A program made the position numbers and the translations under genes. This document shows positions 1 through 11,790 of a DNA stretch of 64,000 bases, one piece after another (the first letter of the stretch is position 1; every line of letters begins with the position of its first letter). The notes below the pieces were generated by a model that saw only the letters and a list, made by a program, of their open reading frames with translations, did not search any database and was not told where the DNA came from. The stretch covers positions 21,400,769-21,464,768 of the forward strand of contig CM056566.1 in NCBI GenBank assembly GCA_029721515.1, in the 5' to 3' direction. The DNA is from Synanceia verrucosa (lineage: Eukaryota > Chordata > Actinopteri > Perciformes > Synanceiidae).

Positions 1-87
1 TGACTATTTTCTAGCAAAGAAATCGTTCTGACATTTTCTTCTCTTAAAAAGTCTTAAATTTGACTTTAGAATGGTGCATGAACCCTG
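1..87. repeat. Truncated CAGGGTTC-ended MITE
   Basis: This is the right end of a short repeat that recurs at 21,389-21,791, 39,283-39,747 and 50,545-51,002. The shared tail runs through AAAAAGTCTTAAATTTGAC and a GGTGCA(A/T)GAACCCTG terminus. The complete copy at 21,389 has inverted CAGGGTTC ends, so I read it as a non-autonomous DNA transposon. The family name is not known to me. The window edge cuts this copy. Confidence 0.6.
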
Positions 88-1830
88 TAGTAGTAGTATT
101 GCAGATATTATTTTAATAATCAGTGATGTGTGTATAATAAATTCTTGATAACATAGCTTGTGCACAGAAGGGATTTGCCTTGTCACGTGTAGAGGAAGTG
201 TAGAAGCGTACATAAGGACGTATTATTCTAATGATATCATCTGGCTCTGTGAGTCCTCGCAGCAGAAACGTGTCCTTGGATGGGACGGTCAGTCCAGGGG
301 ATGGAGATGCTGCCAGCTGTTGATCACAGGGTTTGTGCTGATCTCTTTAGTCTGATGATCTGTTTCCACTCGTCGTTTGTCCACCTGTGACGCTCTGAAC
401 GTCTGATCACATGCTCCTTCAGCTGGCTCTGCTCTTTATTCTCTGTGACATGACGGTACAGATGCTGCCAGCTCTGAAAACGTCTGTCTACCTACCAGCG
501 ATGTGCCATTGTCTCAAACTGTCCAGTGCCTTGATGTCCATATTTTTCTTTAATGACGAACCGTTTGTTCGTAGATTATGACGATGAAAGGATCAGCTCA
601 CCAAAATCACAGAAGCCCGGTGGTAGCGAGCCGTGCAGGTTTGTTCAGGTTTTGAGATTTTTCAGGAGATTCAATTAAAATGTTTTTGTTTTTTTTATTT
701 GACAGAATGTAGGGAAAGAGATTAGGGTCAAAAATAACATGGTCACTGTCAGGGGTGGGTATTAGAAAGGACTTCACGATACAATACATACATTATTTCA
801 ATATTTTCATATTGTGATATTCCACATAGATCGCTGAGAAATTTAAAGAAAAAGTATTGTGATATATTGTCATGTCAATATTTTGTCCCACCTCTAGTCA
901 CTGTTCAACAGCAGCAAAAACACCCTAACACTGATGTTTTATAGTTGGATTCCACAAGATATGAAAATAGATCCCAGTTGTACATACTATTGCTAAAATA
1001 TAATGTTTAGACCTTTAGCAATAATAATAATATATTCTTTAATTTAGTAATAAAAACAAAAGTGTGAAGCAATAAAAACAAACGGTGTGCAGCGTTTCTT
1101 CACTGTAAAGAAGGAAAACATTCATATAATATTAATAAAGCTCCTTTATTTTGGAGGTTTAGTGGAGGCGGGTCATTTTGACCCTTATATACAGTACAGT
1201 GTAAAGACCGCACATGAGTTAACTTTGAGAAGTCCTTAAAGTATTAAGAATAAAAAAAAAGCAATTTCATGAAATGTTAAAATGAAATTAACCAGCAGCT
1301 GTTTTTAGTCATAAATTCATCATTTAAGGATATTTTTATGCAAAAATGGCAGAAACCTCTAAAATGTGAATATTTGCTGAAAAACTGAGACAATAATTGG
1401 CAGTTTGATTTATAATTTAAGTGAATTACTTGTTTTTTAGTCAGTTAATGTGTGGCAGGTTCAGTATTATTATTATTTGGGAAGACGTGTGTTTTTGTGT
1501 GTTGAATCGTTCAGATCTCAAAGCCTGAACAAATAAACATTTTGGGTGAACGGATCCTGGTGGTGATGTCACAGTGGACGACGGAGGGCTTCGCTCTGTG
1601 TGAGGGACCATTATGCAGATTATGAAGATGTTTTTTTATTTTATTTTGTAAAATGATGCCTCACTCCGCTGTGTTCTCCCCCTGAAAGCTGCAGATGTTC
1701 TAGATGTTTCTTATTGTCTACAAAGACCAAAACTCTGGAGACGTTTCAGTCCTGATGACATCACAGATACTTTGATGTCTAAAATCATTTCCTGTAGTTT
1801 TTAAAAACTCAAATAAAATATATACTTCAG
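88..1830. other. Intergenic, no gene seen
   Basis: AT-rich DNA without a supportable coding exon; the short open frames look random. About 720-900 resembles, in inverted orientation, a low-complexity repeat near 46,860-47,280 (runs such as ATTGTGATAT and CAATATTTT). I see no RNA gene or promoter here. Confidence 0.5.
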
Positions 1831-2321
1831 CAGTGGCGTCATTAGGCATACTTTGGGGGGGCTGAAGCCCCTTTGAAATATTCTTAACCCCCCCCATAAT
1901 GGTTTATTTATTTTTTTATTTTACAAAAAAAAGTCAGAATATGAGTTTATATAAAATTCATATAACCTTGCATTGTTCATAAATCACTTAAATATCCCCC
2001 AACCCACCCTCATGTTGTTAGAAAATGTGCGCTAAAGTGTCCTCTTTGCAGGCAAATACGAACATTAAAATGCCCTCTTGGAGGCAAGAACGCATGAACT
2101 GCTCCCGTTTGGCTAAACTGCCCTGCTGGCTGGTTAAAACATGATAAAGTGCCCTCTTAGGAGGCAAAAACAGGCACTTAAGTGCCCCCTTGGGACACAA
2201 GAACACACTTTTTTTTCCTCTTTGCTTCAATCTTTGAATGCCACCGTTTATTTGTATAGCCAAATTAGCCTCACCTGGGGGGCTGAGCCTCCCCTGTCCT
2301 TAAAACCTGGTGACGCCCCTG
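1831..2321. mobile_element. hAT-like non-autonomous transposon
   Basis: A 491-bp element whose ends are imperfect inverted repeats: left CAGTGGCGTCATTAGGC, right (reverse complement) CAGGGGCGTCACCAGG. Both arms continue into GGGGCTGA(A/G)-type sequence. CAGNGGCGT ends are typical of hAT elements. The flanking octamers (tacttcag and tgtatcag) agree at five of eight positions, so a target duplication is only suggestive. The interior holds several imperfect copies of a unit like GTGCCCTCTTGGAGGCAA. There is no transposase, and the small frames inside are products of the internal repeat. Confidence 0.55.
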
Positions 2322-2819
2322 TGTATCAGTGTTTTCTGCAGATGATAAGAAAACGCTGGAATATCTCCAGACTCTTCTTTCAGACCCTTTGTGTGTGTGT
2401 GTGAGTGGTAGCTTTAGGTACTGATATGGAATTTAATGCTTTTTGTACATAAATCACTGAAAGTTTTGTATGAAAGCTGATTTCCATCAGAGGACTTTTC
2501 TGAAGTTTCTGGATTAAAAGTTGTGTATATTAATGAGCTAATTTTAAACTGAGAACCAGGCTGTTAACAAGCACAGTGTTTTTTTCTGTCTGCCAGTGTC
2601 ATTATTATTATTATTATTATTATTATCATCATTAGACCAGAAAATGAACTTCACCAGTCCTGACAATCGCTGTGGTCACGTGTCTGATGATTTTCATACC
2701 AGTTCCTGATGCAGTACGACATGCTGTTTGTCAGCTACCCTTTGTTTTATAGAAATTGTACAATGATTAAAAAAAAAAAAAAAACCTCAGTTTGAAGTTA
2801 GTCATGTTGTTTGTTCTTC

Positions 2820-3485
2820 TCAATACAGCTTTTTTTTTTCCAATAAATTATGCTGCAAATTTATTCAACATGCTGTAATTAGGTCTTCTGACATTTTTTG
2901 TTTTCCATCATGACTTTTTTTTTTTTTTTTTACTTCTTTGACAATTTCACCACAGATATTACACTATAAATTCATTCAACATACCATAATAAGCCACAGT
3001 GATTACTTTTTCTGATATTTTGCTACGTGACAGTTTTTTTTCGACATTTTTACTAAAATTTTCAACATGATGTAATATGACTTTTTATAATAAATTCTGC
3101 TGTTAAGTCATTTAACATACTATAATTGGGTCTCAAGATTACTTTGGATTTTTTTTTTTGCGTCATGACATTTTTTTAAAATTTTTTTCGACATGCTATA
3201 CTATGACATTTTTACTACAATTTTTTGAAATTCTATAGTATGGCTTTTTGTCCCATAAGAATGTGCATTAATTCAGTCTCCGTGCTGTAATGATGCTTAT
3301 TGACGAGTTTTGTTTTTTGACATACTATACCATGACTTTTTTTACTAGAACTTTCAACATTTAATTTGCCTTTTTTCAACAAATTATGCTATGAATTCAA
3401 CCTACTATAATTGGGTCTTTTGATTTTATTTTATTTATTTTTTCCCATCATGACATTTTTACTAAAATTTTCAAAATTATATAAT
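2820..3485. repeat. Degenerate AT-rich tandem array
   Basis: Diverged tandem units built round phrases such as TTCAACATGCTGTAAT, CATCATGACTTTTT and TTTTTACTAAAATTTTC, each recurring several times at roughly 100-150 bp spacing. This looks like an old satellite. Long T-runs separate the units. No gene is visible. Confidence 0.5.
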
Positions 3486-4054
3486 ATTATTATTATTAAT
3501 ATATAGTGATTAATTCAGTTTTTTACATTAATCCCAAACTACTTTGTGATTTTAAGTACAAGTAATTAATCTAAGTCAAACTTAAAAAAAAGATAAAATC
3601 TTCTGATTTCAGCTCCTTAAATGTGAATATTTTCTCCTCTGTGACAGTAAAAACTGAATATCATTATCATTTCTGATGAGGATAATTTCTTCCTCATTGA
3701 CACCAAAAAAACCCCCCAAAGCTTTAACAAACTAGTGTTAATAATCTTTTAATCGTTACATAATCTCTGTACATTTACAAACCATAAATTACATGAACTA
3801 GTTTGTTTACCAAACTAAAATCAAAAGACTGATTGTTGTCAGTCGGTCCTCTTGAAACAGTTTGGACTCATGGCACCAATAAAATAAAGCCTCCATGAAA
3901 CATGTCAGGATTTCATAGAGGGATAACTTACTGTATGACCTGATAATACTGAAAAGATAAAAACAGCTGAAAGTGTCTGCTGATGCAGCACAGTGACAAA
4001 CATTTACAGCGTCTTCACTCACTGTTCACTCTCTGTTTCTGTACAAAACAAAGC
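3486..4054 (-). other. Probable pikfyve 3' UTR and flank
   Basis: Sequence just downstream of the pikfyve stop on the minus strand. A 3' UTR must lie here, but I cannot fix its end. Candidate minus-strand poly(A) signals are an ATTAAA (TTTAAT on plus) near 3,745 and an AATAAA cluster near 3,425-3,440. Confidence 0.35.
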
Positions 4055-6769
4055 TCAGCAGTTGATGCCCAGGCCGGTCCAGTGGTCAGGGACCATCAGG
4101 AAGTATTTGTCCATGGCCTCGCAGAAACGAGCTCTGTAGAGCTCCGGAGAGACGACGGTGGGCATCTTCCCTGAATGACACAAAGACAACATCAGAGACA
4201 GGAAGCAGCATTCACAGCATCCACAGCATCACAGCGGTTATCACAGAGTTATCTACAGAGGTCTCCTCCACTCCAAGAAATACAAACCCGCTGGTTAAAA
4301 CCAGTAAAACCACTGAATGAAGCAGTTTCATGTTAAAATATGTGTTTCTCTAATGCTGTTTGGTGAACACAGGACGTCCCAGACGAGCCGTGAGACGAGC
4401 TGCCGCTTACATTTCCTCTGCTTGTTTCTCTGACGCCTCCACACGTTTGATTGAGAAAAGCATTCATTTGATATAAAAAACACCTTAAAAAAACATGGCT
4501 TAATAATAAAAAAAAGTACATTTACACTCTTGGCAGATAACCACAATGTGACGCCACCAACAGGCAGCCAAATGTAACGAACCTTGATTATTAAACATAC
4601 TTATTTCTGTATGTTTGAAGAATGTTGGAAACATTTGAGATAATGGAGGTATAATATATGACATAGGTCTCATCATTTTTAGACATTTCTTAACGTGGAA
4701 ATGTTTTCTCTTTAAGTACCTGAATGTCTTTTAGCCAGTTTTTAAACACTGATCATTTTGACAGAAAATTCTGATTTAGATTGATAGATGATTTAGTTTT
4801 AGTCAAAATATCAAATATCTTTTTAGATTTGTAACACGTTCAGTTTTTCTAGAAATTCCAAACTCTCATAATCATGAAAGAAACAGTTATGAACCTGTTA
4901 TTATGGAATATACTAAGATTTGAATATACAGACAGGTCAAACACCTGCAGAGGACGACGTTGTGATGTTTTTTTATTTTAAAAATTAAAGATGTTTTTTT
5001 TCCACTAAAGACCAAAGTGGGGGATGGGATAATTGCCCATAGTGGGGTGCCTGTGCTGTCTCTGACTGCAAAATAAAGCCCTGACAATATTCTGAATGTA
5101 GCGCAACTTAGCATTTTAGCTGGGTGCTAACCCTGACGACTCACCTTGGCCTCCCAGGATTCCAGTGGATTTGACGACCATCTCCAGCCTCTTGTCCCAG
5201 GTGAAAGTCCTGATATAATCTGCAGGTCAGAGCGGAGGGACAGCGGGTATCAACAGAAAAAAAAAATATCACAACACTCCAGCATGATGCTGATAGTTCA
5301 GGTCTCTCCTCCTCTCACCTATAATCCCGACCACCAGCTGATCGGTGGCATCGTCGCGCCCCACCAGCAGGGAGTAGTCGATGATGAGGTGGCTGGACAG
5401 GAAGTAGGCGTCGCTGTGTATGGCGGCTCGCAGGATGGACTTGCAGTGGGAGCGGATGTACAGCGGGTTGTCATGGATCAGCTTCAGGAGGTTCTCGTCC
5501 AGCAGAACCACCTCGCAGCTTTCCTTCCCCAAGTCCGTCTTCACGTTGCGGTTCCTCAGCGAGCCTTTGAGGTCGAACACCTGCAGAGGACGACGTGACA
5601 GATCAGGACACCACGATACGAGTTTGTTAAGGTCAAGAAGCTCTGAGGAGTGTAAGGAAAAAAGAAAAAAAAATCCCCCTAAAATATCATGGTTTTCAGC
5701 AGCGGGTCGCCCATCATGCTCTCATGCTGGGGCTTCTGGGAGATGTAGTCAGAGCATAAAGAGACGGTATACACCACAGAGATCAAAACAGGAAGTGGAG
5801 ACGATCGAGATTAGAGAGCAAAACAAACAGAATGTGGAGAAAAAGTGGTGATTTTGGTGAAAGTGTCCTCTACTCTACCTCTGATAAAACAAGAATGGAA
5901 CAAAGTAAAAACAAACATTTTTTTCATGATGAAATAGAGAGTCTCTTCTTTCATTTGAGCTATTCAGTGTTTTCAGAGACATAGTACTAAATATTCTGTG
6001 GGTCTAGAAATATGACTCAAAATGGACAAAAACACTGGAACAAGACACTTTCTGTTTTATAAAACTGCTGACACTCAGTGAGTTAATCCAGAAACAACCC
6101 ATATAACAGTAATAACAATAAAACCCTGACAGAATTGGTGCTTTGACTTGGAACATGTTCCCTCTGCTGTGCAGTTCTGAGTCTGACCTGAGCCATCTTG
6201 CGACCATAGAAGAGGTTTTCCATCACCAGCAGGTCCAGTTTCTTCTCCGTGTTGTTCTGAGAGTTCTTGTAACCGATCCTATAAACACCCAGGATCTTCG
6301 CCAGTGCGGTTGGCCGCTGTGGTGAAAAAAATAACTGCTGTTATTTCCTTGAACTCGGCTACTAAACATCACCCGAACCTCTGTTTAGGGTGCGTACTTT
6401 CTGCTGCACTGCTCCAGTGATGTAGGTGAAGTAGTGAGGGGCGAAGTCCAGGAAGGACTGGGCCTCCAACCTGGGCATCTGCTTCAGGATGAACCGGTCA
6501 TCTGACAGGACACAGGAGAGGAGAAGCTGCCTCTTATTAATATATATATATGTATGCATGTGCATATATGGTATTATCATTATTTATGCAACCTTCTGTT
6601 GCGTAGAAAACAGCTCCAGATTTTCCACCACGAGCTTGCCAGTTGACGCAGTGGGACAGCGAGCGGATGAAATCCTCCTCCGTGCTCTCCATGATCTCCT
6701 CACGCATCTTGTGGAACTCCTCGGCGTAGTAAATCCGACAGTAAAACTTAGCGTTAGCGTCCGAGAACT
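4055..6769 (-). CDS. pikfyve: pikfyve exons 36-41: lipid kinase catalytic domain
   Basis: Exons 6,593-6,769, 6,398-6,501, 6,188-6,316, 5,319-5,580, 5,145-5,219 and 4,055-4,170. Catalytic landmarks are present: the glycine-rich GGKSGAVFYATEDDRFILK with the ATP-binding lysine, DLKGSLRNRNV, and IIDYSLLVGRDD, which carries the metal-binding aspartate. Next come YIRTFTWDKRLEMVVKSTG, the PTVVSPELYRARFCEAMDKY activation-loop region that selects PI3P, and the conserved C terminus VPDHWTGLGINC before TGA (4,055-4,057). The kinase appears complete. Confidence 0.96.
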
Positions 6770-9700
6770 CTGCAAATTCATGTGAGGGAAACACCTGAGC
6801 AGTGGTTTGAACACATTCACGCAAATGCTGTACTTAAATCCAAATTTCACACCACTTTATTCTCCACTACTGTACGTCTCAAGAGTCAAATATTTTACTT
6901 TTTACTGCATTACATTTATATGGTAGCTTTGTTTCACATAAAAAAGATGCTTCATTATTAAATATAAGTACCAACAGTTTGTAGAAACACAGCTGAAACA
7001 ATTCTGATCATGTTTAATTCTTCCCCGAAAGAGAAATTTAAATTTGCTGCTTTTCTTTGGAACATTTTCCATGTATTTTTTAATAATAATGTCGCGGCTT
7101 GGGGGAATGGTTTCACCAATTTCTGGATTTTTACGACCCAATCAATTAATTGATCGATGATGAAAAATAATCACGAAGAACAAAATGAGGTCCATCTCAA
7201 CCAACTACAACAGAAAAATCCTGTCTTTATATTAAAACACATATTAATAATGATATAATGACATAATATCAGTCACAGGGGACATTTTTATATTTTTAAA
7301 ACTTTAATTGGACAGTTAACACAGTTATTAACTTTTACATATATCTCCAGATTTTACTTAAAAGAACGTTTTACCGATATAAGATTTCCAGTGCAGGAGC
7401 TTTACAGTAACATTATTTTTTTTTCTTGAATTAAAATAAAAACAGATACTCACGCAGCTCGACGTGTGGATTCAGGGTCTGTTTCTTCTGTTTATCAGTG
7501 AGGTCTGCATCCTCTGCTCAACACAGTCATTAGAGCATTAAAGTGAAGCGCTTCACATTGAGGTGTTTTCTAAAGTCGCTTGTCGACCTGAACACTTACT
7601 GAGGGGATCCGTCTCCATGCTGGTCCGGCTCTGCTGGGACGAGGCCGACTCGCTGGGCCTGGCAGGGCTGCTCTTAGCCCGACTCTCCCCCCCACTGATG
7701 GGAAAAAAAACAGAACTGATGTCAGCTCTTCCTTCATGTTTAATATGTGAGTCTCCTTCATTTCAGATCATCACGACCACTTAAAAGTTCAAACAAACAT
7801 TCCTTCTAATAATTAGCTAATTTACAGCTAAAATAAACTGAACTCTACATGAAACAATTTTTTAAATTAATGCAACGCGAGCGTATACCGTCTCTTTATG
7901 TCCCGACTACAAATCCCAGAATCCCAAATAATACTCACAGGCTATGTGAGAGCGCCCTCTTGTGCGTGCTGCCAAAAAAAACACTTTGACGTATATACTG
8001 TAAACGTCAATGGCATTCAAAGAGTTAATATATTTATTATAATAATAAAAATAAAAGTATCAATACTGCTCTCTAAAAGTTTAAGTAAAAAACATTAACA
8101 GCAAAATGTGCTTAAATCAAAAGTGGTCCCTTTCATGGAGTTAAATAACTACATGTCATATTTTTGGAATAGTATGTAAGCAGTATTTTAATATTACAGC
8201 TGGTATAGTTTAAACACTAAAACACTTGTTATAAAATGATCACATACTTTGTTTAATTATGACACAAGCTGTCAGATAATTCAGTGTTGTGCTAGTTACT
8301 GAAAAATAGTAGCTAGTTACAGTTACTAGTTAAGTTACTTCATTTAAGAAGTAACTCAATTACTTTGTTGATTACTTACATCAAAAAGTAATGCGTTAGT
8401 GTCAAAACTACTTTTTGGTTGCTCTTTAGGACCCTGGGGAGTGAGAGTTTGTCTTATGGTGTGTTCACTGGGAGTCAGAACTTGGAGCTCTGATCATCTT
8501 AACCTCAAAGTTTAGTGCTCCCAGCTCTTCCAGCCTTACAGACGAACAACAAAACATGGAGCTACTGTTTACATCATTAGCAGATAGCATGAATTCTATG
8601 TCGGGTTGATTAATCTGACTTCATGGAGGATTCTGATTTAAATTCTCAGTCGATGCTTTGAAATTCCAACATTCATGTACAACTTGAATGCACCATGAGT
8701 CTAAACACACAAACATCAGGCTCCCAGTGCTGCTGCAGTGACATTAATGCTCTGTTTTACTGGCGATGTTTGTCTCCTTATGCTGGTAAAGTGGGGGGAT
8801 GGATCAAACGAATGTAGGGGGGTATTTGCCTCTGTAATGTAAAGTAGCATAAAATTATACTACTCAATAAGTTAAAGTACCCCAAAGTCGTACTTCCATG
8901 AAGATACTTTGCACCAGAGAGATTTCACCCTGAACCCTGCGTACCTGACGACCTGCGGAGTTTCATCTGTGTTTGACGCCTTGGAGAGCTCATCCAGCGC
9001 TGTTTTATACTCCTTACAGCTGGAAGGCAAAACACCACAATGACATCATGCGTCACAGTAAATAATACGTTTTATTAACGCTGCTTTAATTTTTGTCACC
9101 TGAGAGCGAAGGCAATGATGGAGCTGGGCTCTCTTTCACACACTGCGATGGGAACTCGCTCGTGTTCGTACATCAGGTAGTGTTTGTCTGGGTCGCTGTG
9201 AACACAGGTCACATTATAAACCACAGAGCGCTACAGTCAATAATATATCTAACATCTTGATGACCTACTCTTCTAACACTTCACAACTATGTTATCTATT
9301 CTGTTCTCACGAGGAACTTACAACGGGAAGGGGATGGGGTTGTAGCTGTTGCCCGGCAGGAAGTTAGCGAGGATGGCTTTCATGGTGGATTTCTCCTTCA
9401 CCTGACTGTCCGTGGAGCCCAGCAAGTGGCTGTCGAACACATCTGACAACAAGGAAGCGTTTATAGAGAATTTATAGCGATTAGATGGAAGCCTGAGTAC
9501 ATGAGAGGCAGCTCATGAGTGGGCGTTTACCCTCCGGGATGCTGACTGAGTCCTGCTCAGTGAAGGAGGGAACAGGTGTGAAGGGTTCAGCTCCAGCTTC
9601 TAACGGTGACGGCAGCAGGGAGGAGGAGGTGGAGGGCAGCGTGCACAGGTGACGGTCCTCTGTCAGAGAAAAACACATCAGTCAAAAACCACAACCAGCC

Positions 9701-11759
9701 TTCACTCAACAAACCAGCCTGAGACTCACCTTTGTCACCATTCTGCACCACAGGTGAGGGGTTACGTGGGGAGGACTCCAGGGTACTCTGTCAAATAAAT
9801 GACGACATGAACAAATACATTAGACCTGAATGACTTTCAGGTGTGGTTACACTGCAAATATGAAAAAAACAAAACAATTTCAACTTTAAACTATAATCTC
9901 AAATCAAGTGAAACCATCTCGCTGCATGGACAGATGTTTTTATCGTGTTTTATCTCATAATCTATCAGAATAATATCCAAAGCCCCAAAAATATTAGACT
10001 GAATTGTATGAGAAAGAAAAAATAGTATTTTATTTCATCCATAACTTTATCTATGTCTTGTATTCTATTTTAAGCTGTCTTTTCTACATTTTTACATGTG
10101 ACTGAGCACCTAGTGGAGAAGCGCTCCTAATTTCGTTGTATACACTGTCATATAATGACAATAAAGGCTTTTGATTTGATTTGATTTATAGATTACATAG
10201 TGAACTGTATAGAAATCCTAAAAAGCGTCTCTCAGGGTGAATCTAGCTGGTGAAAAACGTTTCTGTATTTTCTGACCACAGAAACCAGATACCTTGATTA
10301 CTAGCCGTTGAAGAAGGTTACCAGTAAAACGCTGACAGTGACCTGGTTACTTTAGTGCACATAAACGTAACTGATGATGTCACCAACCTTGCTATCATCA
10401 GCGGCGGTCTGTCTGTGGCGGCCCGGGCTGGGAGGGACGGACAGACGCTTCCTGCCTTTCTCCTGCTGGAACAAGTCCTGCAGCCTGGGAGGGAAAGAGG
10501 TGATGGAGAAGAAACCTCAGAGATTAAGACACTTTTAAGACACTCAAATAAAAAGGATCAAACATGAGGAAGACGAGGAAGAAAAAGAGGTTTCTGTGGT
10601 CAGAAGTGATTATTGAGTGAATCAGTGGCCTGAACTGTGAGGCTTTTTGCATATCCAATAATAGCCATGAATAAACAATAAATAAAGCCTATTAAAATGA
10701 CCTGCTGTTCCAGGACTGCAGCATCTCACACAGACTCTGCTTCTTCATCACCAGTGACTCCAGAACCGCCTGGACCTGCTGAGGTGAATCCAGACCGCAG
10801 GCTTGTAGTCGCGCCTGAAGCTTCTCCATGCAGCTCCTCAGCTCTGCCTCCTCCATCTGCTCACACAGAGAAACCACCACGAGTATATATACCTACCACT
10901 GAGCACACAGCTGAGGGGAAAAAAACCTACGTCTTTCTGAGCGAAGAGGTCCTCCATCTTTTCCTCTCGCGTCTTACTGAAGGTGTCGGTCTTGAGGGAT
11001 GTGAGACGGTCGTCTATGGCCAGGTACACCTGAGTCACCCTGAGGAGAGAGAGGAGGGAACCAGTGGAGGTCAGGTGATAAGCAAAAAAAAAAAATAATA
11101 ATAAAAAAACACTGAAGAAGAGGCCTGGGTACCGAACACTGACGCTTTTGAAGCACCGACTGAAAAGCTCTGATCCTATCAGGTATCAAAAAATTAATCA
11201 TTTTTCAGTGCTAAATTCAGATACCTAAGTGTCTCTGAACCACGCTCTCAGATGTCTCTATGGACGGGGGAGGGGGACACTGATCCGTCCCCCCACTTTC
11301 CAGCGTAAGGAGACAAACATCGCTGGTAAAACAAAGGATTAATGTCACTGCAGCAGCACTGGGAGCTTGACGTGTGTGTTTAGGGTTAGGGTGCACTGAA
11401 GTTATACATGAATATCGGAATTTCCATGCTCCAAATCAGAATTTAAATAAGAACCCCTGTGATTTTCACCAACGAGACAGAGAATTCATGCTATCTGCTA
11501 CTGACGTAAACAGTAGCTCCATGTTTTGTTGTTCGTCTGTAAGGCTGGAAGAGCTGGGAGCACCAAACGTTGAGGTTAACATGATCAGAGCTCCAAGTTC
11601 TGATTTCCAGTGAACACACCGTAAGACAAACTCTCACTCCCCAGGGTCCTAAAGAGGAACGGGTAGCAGCCTGCTGACCATCATCAGACCATTGTCTAAT
11701 ATGTCTACCATGATAAAGCCCAGATTATACAAATATAACCTTTTGAGTTGAAATCATAA

Positions 11760-11790
<31 letters not shown>

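Noticed and set aside
2018..2263. 81-codon minus-strand frame with Lys/Leu/Phe-rich repeats
   Set aside because: It arises from the internal repeats of the hAT-like element and lacks any transposase motif.
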